DNA from: Acholoe squamosa
Taxonomy: Eukaryota; Annelida; Polychaeta; Phyllodocida; Polynoidae
Length of the DNA stretch: 64,000 nucleotides
Direction: 5' to 3'
NCBI GenBank assembly: GCA_949317995.1
Contig: OX439038.1
Span: 60,470,813 to 60,534,812 of the forward strand
Shown here piece after piece: positions 22,792 through 33,858 of the stretch. The position numbers and the translations under genes were made by a program. The notes under the pieces were generated by a model, which did no database searches, had not been told where the DNA came from, and was given only the letters and a program-made list of their open reading frames with translations. Positions within the stretch are counted from its first letter, which is position 1, and the number at the start of each line of letters is the position of its first letter.

Positions 22792-25740
22792 ATGGCTGAG
22801 GAATCCGTAGCTGCAGCCAAGCTATCCGGTGACCCGGATAAGCTGACTCCGTCCGCAGAAGCTTTTCCGGAAGCTTTGTCGCCTGTTACACAGGAAGAGA
22901 GCGAGATGATGGACGTGGAGGAACCCACGGATCGCTCGTTCGAGGAGAAGCTGGCTTCATTCTCACTCAATGAGCCAGAGAAACTGCTGTCTCCACTCCC
23001 AGCAGAGGGATCCGGAGCGACTGCGAGTGCTGAACCCGCAGCGACAGAGTCCGAAACTACCCAAGTTGACGGACAGAAGGATGAGTGGAAGCCAGCAGTG
23101 GCGGAGCCTTTTCCAGCTAGCTATGATGGTCGCTACCTGTATGTCCACCCGGAACTGCAGGCACAAGTGACCTACGCGGACGGGACACCAGTCAGGATGG
23201 ACCCGAAAGTCAGGATAGCTATCGAGGGCGTCATGGCTCCCGAACAGCTAACCAGGATGCCTCCCGAGTGGCTTCGAGACTGGCCGTGGTTCCAACGGGG
23301 ACTTATGGTGGACGCCGGTTTCCGTGAAACCGTGTACGCAGCTAACCGAGCCTTCGAGCTCGGAGCGTATCCGAAGCCTGACAAGTCCCTGTGGAACGTC
23401 AAGGCTACGAACATTAACTGGGTAGGCTGTGTCTGGGATACCGATGGCCAGACCTACCCACGCCCTAGTGCTATCCGGACGCCGTGCCGGACCACTAAGG
23501 AATTCCGGGAGGCCGCTGCTAACTTCGAGCAGTGGGACGACGGTTACTACATAACCGAACAGGAATTGGTGGATGTCCAGAACAATTCACTAATCGGATT
23601 GGACCGAGCTGCAGCCCTTCGGACGGTTATTGTCCGCCGCATGACTGCCGAACAGGAGGCACAGGAAGAGGCTAAGAGGGCCGCGGAAGCACCCGCACCT
23701 CCTATCCCCGACCTGAAGCTTGCCACCAGAAGCTCCGCCAGTGCTACATCAGCTACCGGCAGCACTACTACTCCAGTAGAAGCCACGACCTCCAGCACAT
23801 CCGGAACCCAGGAACCGGAGGAAGACTGGAAGGTCAGTAAGAACCGACGATCCGCTGCTCGGAAGCTCAAGAATCTCCCGGATTCTGCGAGAGCCGAGCC
23901 GAAACCCAGCACCTCAACCACTGGTAGTACTGCCATGGAGGTTGAGTCGTCTGACGAGGAGTCGGTGCACGAATCCTCGGTTGAGTATGATGAGAAGGCC
24001 ACTCCATCAACTCAAACCGAGGCCGAACGTTGGGCTAACGCCAAATCCGGATTCAAAACCCGGATCCCGACGTGTTTCTCCGACTGTGCGTACGGAGTTA
24101 AGAAGGACGGCTCTACCCTCTATGCCTGTCCAGACTCAATCAATAAGAACGATGAGTCGGATGATGAAGATTGGATGCGCCTTTCGGACGAAGACCCCAA
24201 TCCGAGCAAAGCCTATCGAAAGATGTGGCTTATGCTAAACCACACCGAAGGGTATTACACTTATACCCAGAGGAGGAAGCTGCGTTGGGCTTTAGAGAAG
24301 TGGTACGGTGACGATCAAAAGTCCTGTCCCTTCTCTATCTGCCAGGATGCGAGTGATGTCTCGATCCGGACCTGGAGTACTCCAGCCCGGTTCCAAAGGC
24401 ATCTGGTAGAGGCCCACTTCCACCATCACCCGGTTTACATTTGTGATCCGAGTTATGGTAAGAAGGGCAAGAAGTGTACTACGAAGGTGCAATACAACCG
24501 ACGTAGTGATCTGGCTAGACACCAGAAGAAATGCCACGCAGAAGGTTTGGACGGGGCCCGGAAGCGCATCATGGAGCTTCATCAGGAACTCATGAAGGAG
24601 TTCGATAGCCTGAGCGAGGATGCTTGGTCTAAGATCCGACCAGGGGACCAAGTCCTCTGCGAAGTTCCGAAGACCAAGGATTCGAAACTCCGAGCAAAGA
24701 TAGTCCTGACTCCTGGAAAGGGTAAACTGGACATGCACGAGTCTCTCTGGCAGAAATGCGAGGAATCCGGAAAGGATGCAAAGAGAGCTCGTGAAAGGAG
24801 CAGGAGAGACCAGAACCGTGGCGGCAATGGTAATGGTCAGAGCACAACAAAACCAAAGGTCAGAGCAGAGGACCGTTCCAGGTCCCCTCTGACAAGGCAC
24901 CCCGCAGAACAGGCTCAGGGCACTCCGGTGTTCAAGAAGCCTGAACCTGCCGGATACGCTGGAGCCGTATCTAAACCTGGGAAAGTGAGTTCTCGAAACT
25001 TTCCGTCCTTAAACCAGGGACCTGGACCTGAGAGCCAGACCTTGGTGGTAGGAAAGGATGGTCGCCTTATGCCAAAGAAGACCACCGCATCTGCTGCCGC
25101 CGGATCTGCATCCGCTCCAGCCGCCCCACCAGTTACCTTTACCCAGGAGCAGTTAAACATGTACCTGCAAATGGGACTGAAACAGAATGTACCACCTGCC
25201 TTCTGTGTACCAACAACAGGTGTGTCCGGGAGTCCTAAACCCGGAAGTGGTCCACAGGCCGCCTCGACTCCTCCCAAGGCTGTCGCGGCACCTGAGAAAC
25301 CGAAGGACGCCATTACCATTAAAACTGGTAATGCGGAAGTTTGGTTTGAGAAGTCTCGCCAAGGGGAGGCAGATGTCCAGAAGGCCATCTACACCCATTG
25401 GGAGAAGACCGTTCGTGAGAAAGCGATCGAGTTTCATCAGGGTCTCCTAAACGAAACCCTGTTGTGTATGAAACAGGTGGGCGACGCTGAAAAGCAACGT
25501 CTCGAGACTCTCATCCGGGACGATGTAAAGGCCCAGGAGGAGGCTGCCTCAGCTGCTCAAGAAAAAGCAGCTATGGATGTACACGTGTTGGAAAAGCGTG
25601 TAAAGGAGGAGATCACTCGGAACACCAACCTGAACACTAAGTTCATGAGGGTGTTCGGAGTCGACTTGGACGAGTGGGACGGCACTCCCGAGTCGGCTTT
25701 AGCTCTTCTGAAGAAGAAGCATGCTAAGAAATCCGTTTAA
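22792..25740 (+). CDS. ORF3: 982-aa accessory protein with Cys/His zinc-finger motifs
   Basis: It starts at ATG 22792 (the frame opens at GTG 22774) and is uninterrupted. I do not recognise the family. Visible parts: acidic, Ser/Pro/Glu-rich N-terminus (1-100); a globular region with many Trp/Tyr (about 105-285: YDGRYLYVHPEL, PPEWLRDWPWFQRG, NINWVGCVWDTDG); a charged linker containing APPIPDL, also found in this element's Gag; a Ser/Thr-rich segment; two Cys/His modules at about 512-580 (C-x4-C with a following RHLVEAHFHHH, then C-x10-C with RHQKKCH); a basic stretch; a Pro/Ala-rich linker; and a C-terminal charged helical region (about 850-975). There is no signal peptide or membrane segment, so it does not look like an envelope protein. 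Its codons are visibly richer in G+C than those of gag and pol. Confidence 0.8.
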   Translation: MAEESVAAAKLSGDPDKLTPSAEAFPEALSPVTQEESEMMDVEEPTDRSFEEKLASFSLNEPEKLLSPLPAEGSGATASAEPAATESETTQVDGQKDEWKPAVAEPFPASYDGRYLYVHPELQAQVTYADGTPVRMDPKVRIAIEGVMAPEQLTRMPPEWLRDWPWFQRGLMVDAGFRETVYAANRAFELGAYPKPDKSLWNVKATNINWVGCVWDTDGQTYPRPSAIRTPCRTTKEFREAAANFEQWDDGYYITEQELVDVQNNSLIGLDRAAALRTVIVRRMTAEQEAQEEAKRAAEAPAPPIPDLKLATRSSASATSATGSTTTPVEATTSSTSGTQEPEEDWKVSKNRRSAARKLKNLPDSARAEPKPSTSTTGSTAMEVESSDEESVHESSVEYDEKATPSTQTEAERWANAKSGFKTRIPTCFSDCAYGVKKDGSTLYACPDSINKNDESDDEDWMRLSDEDPNPSKAYRKMWLMLNHTEGYYTYTQRRKLRWALEKWYGDDQKSCPFSICQDASDVSIRTWSTPARFQRHLVEAHFHHHPVYICDPSYGKKGKKCTTKVQYNRRSDLARHQKKCHAEGLDGARKRIMELHQELMKEFDSLSEDAWSKIRPGDQVLCEVPKTKDSKLRAKIVLTPGKGKLDMHESLWQKCEESGKDAKRARERSRRDQNRGGNGNGQSTTKPKVRAEDRSRSPLTRHPAEQAQGTPVFKKPEPAGYAGAVSKPGKVSSRNFPSLNQGPGPESQTLVVGKDGRLMPKKTTASAAAGSASAPAAPPVTFTQEQLNMYLQMGLKQNVPPAFCVPTTGVSGSPKPGSGPQAASTPPKAVAAPEKPKDAITIKTGNAEVWFEKSRQGEADVQKAIYTHWEKTVREKAIEFHQGLLNETLLCMKQVGDAEKQRLETLIRDDVKAQEEAASAAQEKAAMDVHVLEKRVKEEITRNTNLNTKFMRVFGVDLDEWDGTPESALALLKKKHAKKSV

Positions 25741-27241
25741 AGCATGCTAGGGTTATTTCTTCCATAATTTTTTTCCAACACCAAATGACCAGATATAGTC
25801 TTTGCGGAACCCTAAAGGTCTGCGAATGCTTTTACTAGTGCATGAACACCTATGCTATGTGTTCCGGGTTCCTTTGACCAGTCTATTATTCAGGTTGTAT
25901 AACATTTATTACACCCTGAATAGCCTATTCGGATTTATAATTTCATCCATGAACAACCCGATAGTAGACTTGCTGCTGTGAGACGTATCCGGATGCCAGT
26001 TCCAGACTCCTGCTGTTACCCGTGCTAACCAATTACTAGGATGGACTTTACGATTTACCTCTACAACTCATCTGTACTCCCGAATGGACTTATATCTCTA
26101 CTACTATTACTTCCGGATCAACCTATATCGGACTATTATTTTACTTATGTCAACTAAAACTTAAAAAGGATTACGTTCTCTACACAGTTGACACATCCGG
26201 ACTAATATTCTACAAATCTACACCATTCGGATATACTATAAACTTTAGCACTACTAGAGGATTGTGGGTAGCTGCCCCAAATCAACTACCGTGTTCACTC
26301 AATATAAGGAAACTATAAACTTTAGCACGTCCATCCCGTGGTTAGCTGACCACACCTACCTACTAGTACCCGGAGGATACAGCAGAAGACTCCAGCAGCA
26401 TTTATAATTCCTGTATATTGTATATAATGTCATATTTCTATTTTTCTATAATATTATATGTATGTACATATCCACTAGATACATATTATAATACGGGTAC
26501 ATAGACATTTCCTGATACGGATCTCTAATCACTATTAGTATTTATATTATAAGATCCGTTAAACTTCACCAGATAACACATATTATTGTCCTGCGAGACA
26601 AATTATATAATAAGTATAATGATCTGGTGCTATAAAAGTTATTAGGTACACGGTGATAATATATTATTATATTCATTATCACACCGTGATGTTTTTTTTT
26701 TTTCAAGTGTATGTTATAAATAATCATATTCGTACTACTCACGGAATCCTTAACGGATTCGTATAATATTAATATACGACATGTCATTAGATAGTGATGT
26801 TACTATAACAGTCTTTTTTAAGACTACATATTCAAATGTGGTGTCAATGACTACAAACACACGTACGGATGTTATTTTGTGGTATGTTTTATTGTCGACA
26901 GTTCCGTTACATATAGCTGTCATCATCACATGTATACGATTCATATTACTTGTCTTATTAATTATACCTGAAATATAATACAATATTATGTGGTATAATA
27001 ATTAAATAGACAGTTCCGTTTCACATAACTGTCTCTTCTTCAAGTAATTCGTATAATATTTCAACATCCTAATCGTTATATGTAACTAAAATTCACTATC
27101 GAATATATATATATGACATCTGGTTCACAATTTATTTAGTGCTAATGTTATACCTGTGGTTGTACCTCTATTACTAAAGGTTTAGACATGTAGAAATGTT
27201 ATCCTAGTAATATTATACGTATAACACCCTCCTAAATGTCT
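25741..27241 (+). other. 1.5-kb AT-rich 3' non-coding region of the Ty3/Gypsy element
   Basis: There is no substantial frame apart from an isolated 65-codon one at 26781-26978 with a hydrophobic C-terminus. The sequence has many dispersed CGGA(C/T) motifs and becomes very AT-rich from 26400. It may hold packaging or replication signals; this is inference. Confidence 0.5.
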
Positions 27242-27251
27242 GGGGGAGTGG
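27242..27251 (+). promoter_or_regulatory. Polypurine tract
   Basis: GGGGGAGTGG abuts the 3' LTR, the expected position for plus-strand DNA priming. Confidence 0.7.
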
Positions 27252-27626
27252 TGTAGAGGTACACTTTACTACCATAGGAGTTGGGTACCGTCTGACGTGG
27301 CGGGTGAGTCGAGTCGTCGGACGTTCCTCAGGTTCCGGATAGGTGGCAGCACCGATCCGGGTCTGTGGGGACATCTGACGACGAACACCTGGGTCCGTAT
27401 ATAAAGCCCAGGGCTCAGCCGCTACGTCAGAGGCCCTTCTGGCCTCCACACTATGTAAACCACTGTCTTTTAATATTAGCTGCCTCTTTGATATCATTCG
27501 GCAGCCGTGAGTGTGCATTAAGTAATAAACCTAACCGTTGGCATACACTTGGAATACTGTCTTACTCTTTCTTTCCGAATCGTAAGACCCGAACCCCCCA
27601 GGTCCGTAAGGCCACAAACCCTTACA
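27252..27626 (+). repeat. 3' LTR (375 bp)
   Basis: It has the same length and, by eye, the same sequence as the 5' LTR, with TGTAGAGG...CTTACA ends and TATATAAAG and AATAAA at matching positions. It is followed by the ATAG target duplication. Confidence 0.95.
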
Positions 27627-27630
27627 ATAG

Positions 27631-28660
27631 TATTAATCCATAATTACACCCTATAATGCTGTATTTAGTGAACCGCTGACTTCTATCACACATGGCAACC
27701 ATTCTCTTCTTAACATGGCAGTTATTTCATTAATGAATTATACAACGACTGATAAGCCGTTGATATCCTTCAGTAAATGTACACCTGCATGCATTCCCAA
27801 ACGCATGAAACAAGTGTGCTTTAGAAAAAAAAATACACCCCTGCTATCTAGAAAAGAAAACGACTTTAGTCAGTGGAATCTATGGAAAGGTGCCTGGTTT
27901 CGCAAACTAAACAGGACAAATGAATATCAGATTAGGAAAATTGAAGGAGTGGAAATTCCATGTTTGTAGATTTACAGTTTTGCAATGGCTTATTCATTTT
28001 TTTTTCTGATGGGTACACTGTCCACCCAGCACATGGGTATACAGTAGAGTCCTTTTTATTCTGAAAATGTACCTGCTGTACGTATCAACCCGCATACCAG
28101 TGATGAATTCTGGTGTAGGTACAGGTGGTTGTACTGCCTACTTACAGGGGTATTTATAGCCCATTTACAGTTGCGGCTGAGAGTGTACAGTGTATCTGTA
28201 TTTGGGAAATGGGGGCATTTTGCACATCCGGATTTTCCAGAGAAATTGTACTCAGTTGTAAAGGGGGTTGATGACTGTAACGCAGGTCTGTGCAGGGTCA
28301 ATTTACGGCATCTATATCTATCACTTAACACAGCGGTATATATAAACATTAAAAAAAAGATAAAGGTGATAATAAAGGATTGAAGTTATGGACCACGCAC
28401 CCTCCAAATGCTCTAGATTTCTTACAAAGACACTGTGTTGCGTATTGATGTACATCTTATAATAGAGGGGTCGGCCGTCCATTGAATCACGACGTCTGAC
28501 ATAGTTGGCCGCACCGCTTACATAGCGTGGACTGCGTGAGTACAAAAACCAAAAATATCTAGAGCATATAATGGCGTCTTACAATAAAATCCACCTCACT
28601 TGGCAATACTCCTTGGTGACTGGTATGTGATAGGTGTTTCTAGACGGTGTAGGGTGCAGG
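27631..28660. other. Intergenic DNA between the LTR element and receptor copy 2
   Basis: No exon is recognised. An open frame at 27715-27969 has no family motif and no supporting splice context. The shared promoter block seen upstream of later copies was not found here. Confidence 0.45.
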
Positions 28661-31472
28661 ATGGCAGTCTATGGTGTACTCAACACCTTTGGAATCATGG
28701 TTCTACACCTGTGTTCATGTATCAGATGTGCCTCAGGTAAGAGTCCTTCTCCAATACACGGTGACCGAGATGTACCCGTCTCCCGTGTAAGGCGCACTAC
28801 GCGTATATGGCGTACTTAGAGTTTTGAGGACTTGGCCAGAAAATTAAAATGTCATAACTTTTGTTCTAACCAACGAATTTTCATGCATGTTTGACGATTT
28901 GGTTCTGATCTCTGACCCACATTTGTAGTATAGAGGTACCCTGTCCCCATTCACAATCTTCCAAGGGGGTCTAGATCCCCATGTCACCTGCCAATTGTAA
29001 GTATGTGCAAGGTCACATGTCACAAACTCTTTCTCTATGTCTTCGTCACTAAGCTGCCATGATATAATATCGATTTTAAGGGTTTGGACCCATTCACAGC
29101 AAGGATATATATATAATCAACGATGTATAATGTCTGTATTAAATAGTTTGTACTGGAGATAGTTTATAATTATAAGATCATGCCCCTGTTTCCTTTCAGG
29201 CCAACCACACTTAACATTTAATGTCACTGTACCATGTGGTGGACAACAGGCACTAACTAGGGCTGTTTGGGACATGGAACGTGCTTGTCCATCTGGTTTA
29301 GAGGTGTCTTCTTTATTCTACACATCATACAGTTGTTGTGGTTGTGTGCGTCATCATCGTAGACCCAAAAGTGGTGGATTACGTCCTTCATGTCTAGATC
29401 GTGAAAACAACCGATTAAATTGTGCAGTGCCTTGCCCTGGGTACCTGAATGATTGCATATATTATCTTTTTATAAAATATAAATGCCATCCTTCACAAGG
29501 GACAACACCAGCCACTGAACCACGTAAGTGTGCTGTAGGTAAAATCAAATCAAATTATCGAAAGCCCTGACTATGAAATAGTTAAAATAACAGGTTAATG
29601 ACATATTTGAATACCAAAAACAGAATATCACCCATTTAATCATGATTGGGTTCTGACATTTTACTAATCATATTAACTTACAGTACATATGACTCTATGT
29701 AAAATATTTTATTAGGGATTGCTTTACGTTAATAGATCATGTGACTTCATATGGGACATGAAAGCAAGCAGAAATGGCTCCTGCGGTATTAGTATTGATG
29801 GTTTTGCGAGATGGTGATAAAAACCCTTTTTGTCACCATCTGGACATGTTTTGTCGGTATCTCTCACTTTTGTCAGTATCTAGCCTGATGGTTGCAAGAT
29901 GCTAACAAACCTATACATTTTTGTCAGTATCTCGCAGTTTTGTCAGTATCTAGCTTAACAACGCCCCTTGTACTGTATATCACTGTTTTATTTTACAACC
30001 AGTGGAGGCTTTCAGCTCTGAAAACACTTATGAATCATCGATAGATAAGCATAGCAAACTAAGACAGGGTGAGTGTTGATTTGGCAATGTCATATTCTAA
30101 AGGTCACAGTTATATAGTTGACATTGATATTATACATGTACCAATTTCATGTTCAAGGTGTCTGGCAATAGGAGATTCTGTCCATTTCTGTTAGCCATTC
30201 AAGTTTCGACTGTAACTACTGCACTTTTAAGAATCACCATTTACTTGCTTATTCCTTTCTTTGTTGTTGTAGATGTACTGATCGTTATTGCTGTTCTCAG
30301 TGGTTTGGTGGCAGTCACACTGATTGTATCTGGTGTATGTGTCATCTATCATAAAAAATGGTAAGTATTTATAGGAGGTATCCACGGCCTCATTCACCTA
30401 GGAACTCTATTGACTATACTAACATATATATCCCCCCAACTAAAGGTTTCTAATTCCTCAAATAGTATAAGATGTATTACTTTGTGATGATAAGGAAGTT
30501 CTCATCTCTTTTAGCAATGGAAGGGAGAATGGCTTGGGGTAGTGATATTTCGCAAGGAAGCACAAAAATAGTTTGCTCGGCACGTCGGAGGTGCAGGAAA
30601 TTCCCAGCCCCAACTTTACACGCCCCTTTCAAGGGAGGATAGGCCTATATCTAAACAGTCCCCTAAGGAGGGTGTCAAAATGACCCTTCAGCTCCCTATG
30701 CATTATTGATAAGAACACCACTCATGATAACAGTTAATTTTGCATTTACATTTTCTTGTTACATCTATTTCTCTGCAGGAATTCATTTAGGAGACTGAGC
30801 GTAAAGCCTGAGAGGATAGACAACATATACACTCAATCGGTGAACATAAGGCGCCCAACTCAACAAGGCCAGCCGAATGATAGCACACAATCAATGCCAA
30901 GGTCTGTACATGAAGGTGATGTGCAAACTCTCAGGGATTCTACTATAGCAGAACGGCCACGTGATAATACAGAATGGATGAGTATATGTGATGTGCGAAA
31001 TGTAACACAGCAAACTGTAACAGAACAACCTCCTGATGACACAGAATGGATGAGTGCTGGGGAGGTGGAAAAGGTGAGGTTATCAATGAAAAGTCAGCCT
31101 CCGATGGAGGCCCTTGACCAAGTATCACCAGGTTTTGCCCCTGGACTTGAAGCTCATGAAGATCTAGCTGATTATGAAAATGTCCCTAAACTAAATACCA
31201 ACCAGGGTGAATCAGAATCAGATCATTCTGAGGCTTCCAAGGCTTATGATGATGTGAAGGAAGCTTCAGAACCTGGTCAAGATGACATTGCATCTTATGA
31301 GAATATGCCAACAAACTCAGCACCTCCTATTATGATTGTCCCAGCTAAGGAAGCACCAGAGTTGTATGAGAATGTAAAACCTAGGACAGCTCTGAGTGTC
31401 AGGCTTGACACAGATAAAGCAAATGTGATAGCTTCCGAGGACATCCAACCTGTCTTACCACCAAGGAACTAA
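28661..31472 (+). CDS. Receptor array copy 2: intact ten-Cys transmembrane protein with long Tyr-rich tail
   Basis: Exons: 28661-28736 (signal peptide), 29200-29523 (ectodomain), 30003-30068 (stalk), 30273-30360 (membrane), 30779-31472 (tail). The total is 1248 nt with consistent phases (1,1,1,2), giving 415 aa. The ectodomain has ten Cys: PC, C, CC-G-C, C-x9-C-x3-C-x6-C-x9-C ending IKYKC. The membrane span is VLIVIAVLSGLVAVTLIVSGV, followed by YHKKW and basic FRRLSVKPERIDNIY. The 231-residue tail, the longest in the array, has two DxTEWMS boxes (DNTEWMSICDV, DDTEWMSAGEV), tyrosines in DYENVP, AYDDVK, SYENMP and LYENVK, and ends PVLPPRN. YENV/YENM fit pYxN (Grb2-type SH2) ligands and PxxPxR an SH3 ligand. 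Probable role: type I surface receptor signalling through tyrosine phosphorylation. The ligand is unknown and I do not recognise the family. Confidence 0.85.
28775..28870. mobile_element. Degraded MITE fragment in intron 1 of copy 2
   Basis: CCCGTGTAAGGCGCACTACGCG and the following bases resemble the end of the MITE at 7479-7765 (CGTATAAGGCGCACC type). The other end was not found. Confidence 0.4.
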
Positions 31473-31856
31473 ATGTATGATGGATGCTTAAGTGCAACAA
31501 CTTAGCAACAATATCTGTACATTGCATGCTATGGTTCCCAAGTGTCAAAGGCTTATGTTTGTTTCAAATCAGAATTAATTTGCTTCCCTTTAAGTACTAT
31601 TAGCCTGATTGATTCGATAGACTAATCGATTTTATCAAACATTATGTATGTACATAAATAACGTATTATTGATTGATTGATTGGTTTGTTTCATTGACAT
31701 ACTTTCACATAAGACACGGGGTGCTTTTCAAGGTAATGTCAACCGACTGTAACAAGCAATTAAAGTCACATATAAAAGAATGTATTAGATTACTCTCGTC
31801 AACAAATAGAACAGTCGATCAGCAGTCTCTGCAAGGAAGTAATGTCATTTTTGGGC
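31473..31856. other. 3' flank of receptor copy 2
   Basis: It contains the 3' UTR of copy 2. No further exon is seen. AT-rich TTGATTGATTGATTGG repeats occur near 31668-31684. Confidence 0.4.
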
Positions 31857-32572
31857 TTACTGATCAGCATTCAGCAATTTCAAGAAATCTTCTAGATTTT
31901 CTGCATGCTGTGCTTTTTTACTCAAGGTATTCCACAATTCATGACCTCTATGTGCCGGACTTTTGGCAAATATGTGCTTCTCAATACCACCTACTATTCT
32001 TTTTGTGTTTCGTATGTTGAACCCTTCGAGTTTCAGTTCTGGTATCCCACGCTGTGGTCCTTGTTGTGGCATATGGGCAGCGTCTATTGCCTCGTTGTCT
32101 GGGCCAATCTTTCCCCAATATTACAGTAGTATCTGTTAAAGTAGTCAGCTATTTCAGAATATGGCTCCTATCTTCATTCAGCAAGCAAATGGCAGTTATA
32201 TTTTTGGTACCTATCCAGAGGTTGTTAATCACAGCCCAGAAGCATCGAGGGTCATTCTTGAACTGCCTCAGGCTATCCATACCACCGTGTGATTGGACTA
32301 GTGGCGAAACATCTGGATACTTGCTGTCCAATTACCATGAAAAAAAGAAAAAAAAACTACCAAAAGAAGACACGCCAGAATTCACATCTGAGGTCAGGAG
32401 AGTAGTCAGGAAAAGAAAAGGACTATTGAAAAAATCAAGAAGGAATAGGCACCTTAGGTACAATGTGCATACAGCTAGAGCAAGAAATATGATGAAAGAC
32501 ATCAATACCAAGCTAGCAAATAACAGAAGAAAAGCTGTCCTGACTCATTTATATGCTTCCATAATAGACTAG
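31857..32572. mobile_element. Rearranged CR1/L2-group retrotransposon fragment
   Basis: On the minus strand, 32331-32149 encodes FKNDPRCFWAVINNLW, and 32072-31857 encodes the typical C-terminus (HRGHELWNTLSKKAQH...FLKLLN) and stop. On the plus strand, 32340-32572 encodes a linker (RRVVRKRKGLLKKSRRNR...ANNRRKAVL) that aligns with the segment just before KNDPRRFW in the intact element at 8837. The 5' piece is thus inverted relative to the 3' piece, and most of the RT is missing between KNDPRCFW and the C-terminus. It is dead. Confidence 0.72.
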
Positions 32573-33714
32573 TTGACCAATCTCCCCCCTGATTCCCATT
32601 ATGAAGTGCCATGTGCCATTTAACACATCAATCTACAAACACTAAGCTGATTCCCATAAACTGACATTTGAAGCTTATCCTCATCAATTCAGCATCAGCA
32701 ATAAACCCAGCGCAGTATCAGGTGTAGTTGATGGTTGATCATGGAAGGAAAGATCATCTAGAGAATAGAACACAACATTCTTCACCCTGAGCTGTTGTGG
32801 TCAGCAATGATGCCCAGACATGAGTTCAAATACCACTACGAATAAGATGGTGCAGAAATGTATGTGATTTAGGATATCGGCAAGGTGGCACTGTTGCTAA
32901 TGCTTCAAATCACAGGGTTCCCATCAGATCTCTATCTTCTCCAAATCCCACAATTGCTTACATCTCTGTACAGTATTCCATTTTCCTCCATAAGCACCAA
33001 AAGATCCAACGTTCCCCCGAAAATGTCCATAAAAAGTTAGCAGGTTGAACACAACATTATTTTTAGGCCCTAGACAGAGCCCTGGTATTATCACACAAGC
33101 ACTCTTGTAGAATAGAAATCCTTATGCTACATAAACATGCCCTTGGTTCTCAATTTCCCCAGGAAAATATATATATCTACCTGTGAACAATAGGGACATT
33201 TTGGTAATTCTATTTGTGTAAATCTCTCTTTCTCTTTGTCGGGGGTGGGAGAGGGTAGCTTTCAGAGAAAAGGTATCTGGTTGAACAAAGTCTGGTTTAC
33301 CTAGATCTACTGCACTGCCTGAAACCATGTGTTACTTAATGTTGCATCATCATGTTATACAAAAATATCAAAAAGGTCTGTTTTATAGCAATACTTTAAT
33401 CCTTTAAGGAAAGCCACTACCCTCAGACAGCATCAGAAATGCCCCTGAAACACCGCTGCTGCCACAGGGTAGCATCACTAGGCCGCCCAAGGGATGCACT
33501 ACTACTACATTGCTGACATGTATCCCTATAAAATTATCACAAAATTATTGTGTCATATCACCAATGTAAAAGTGTTTTTACATGACAACACATACTTCCT
33601 CATGAGAAAGGTACAAATCCCATAGCCATTTGATATTTCTTCCTCCTTAGCTGCATGATTTATTATTGTAATAAACACGTACAAAAATAAAAATGTGTAC
33701 AATTGGCACATAGG

Positions 33715-33773
<59 letters not shown>

Positions 33774-33780
33774 TGCAGAA

Positions 33781-33858
<78 letters not shown>

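Larger units (their letters stand above)
14789..27626 (+). mobile_element. Complete 12.8-kb Ty3/Gypsy LTR retrotransposon with a third ORF
   Basis: It has 375-bp LTRs at both ends that look identical base for base and a 4-bp target duplication ATAG (14785-14788 and 27627-27630). Order: LTR, primer-binding site, gag, pol (protease-RT-RNase H-integrase), ORF3, a 1.5-kb AT-rich non-coding stretch, a purine tract, LTR. This gene order with integrase last is Ty3/Gypsy. Identical LTRs and three open frames indicate a very recent, probably active copy. It inserted between receptor copies 1 and 2. It is unusually long for the group, mostly because of a long gag, ORF3 and the AT-rich stretch. Confidence 0.95.

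Noticed and set aside
26750..26983. Small hydrophobic frames near the 3' LTR as an env remnant
   Set aside because: They are too short, in AT-rich DNA on both strands, with no signal peptide or cleavage motif.
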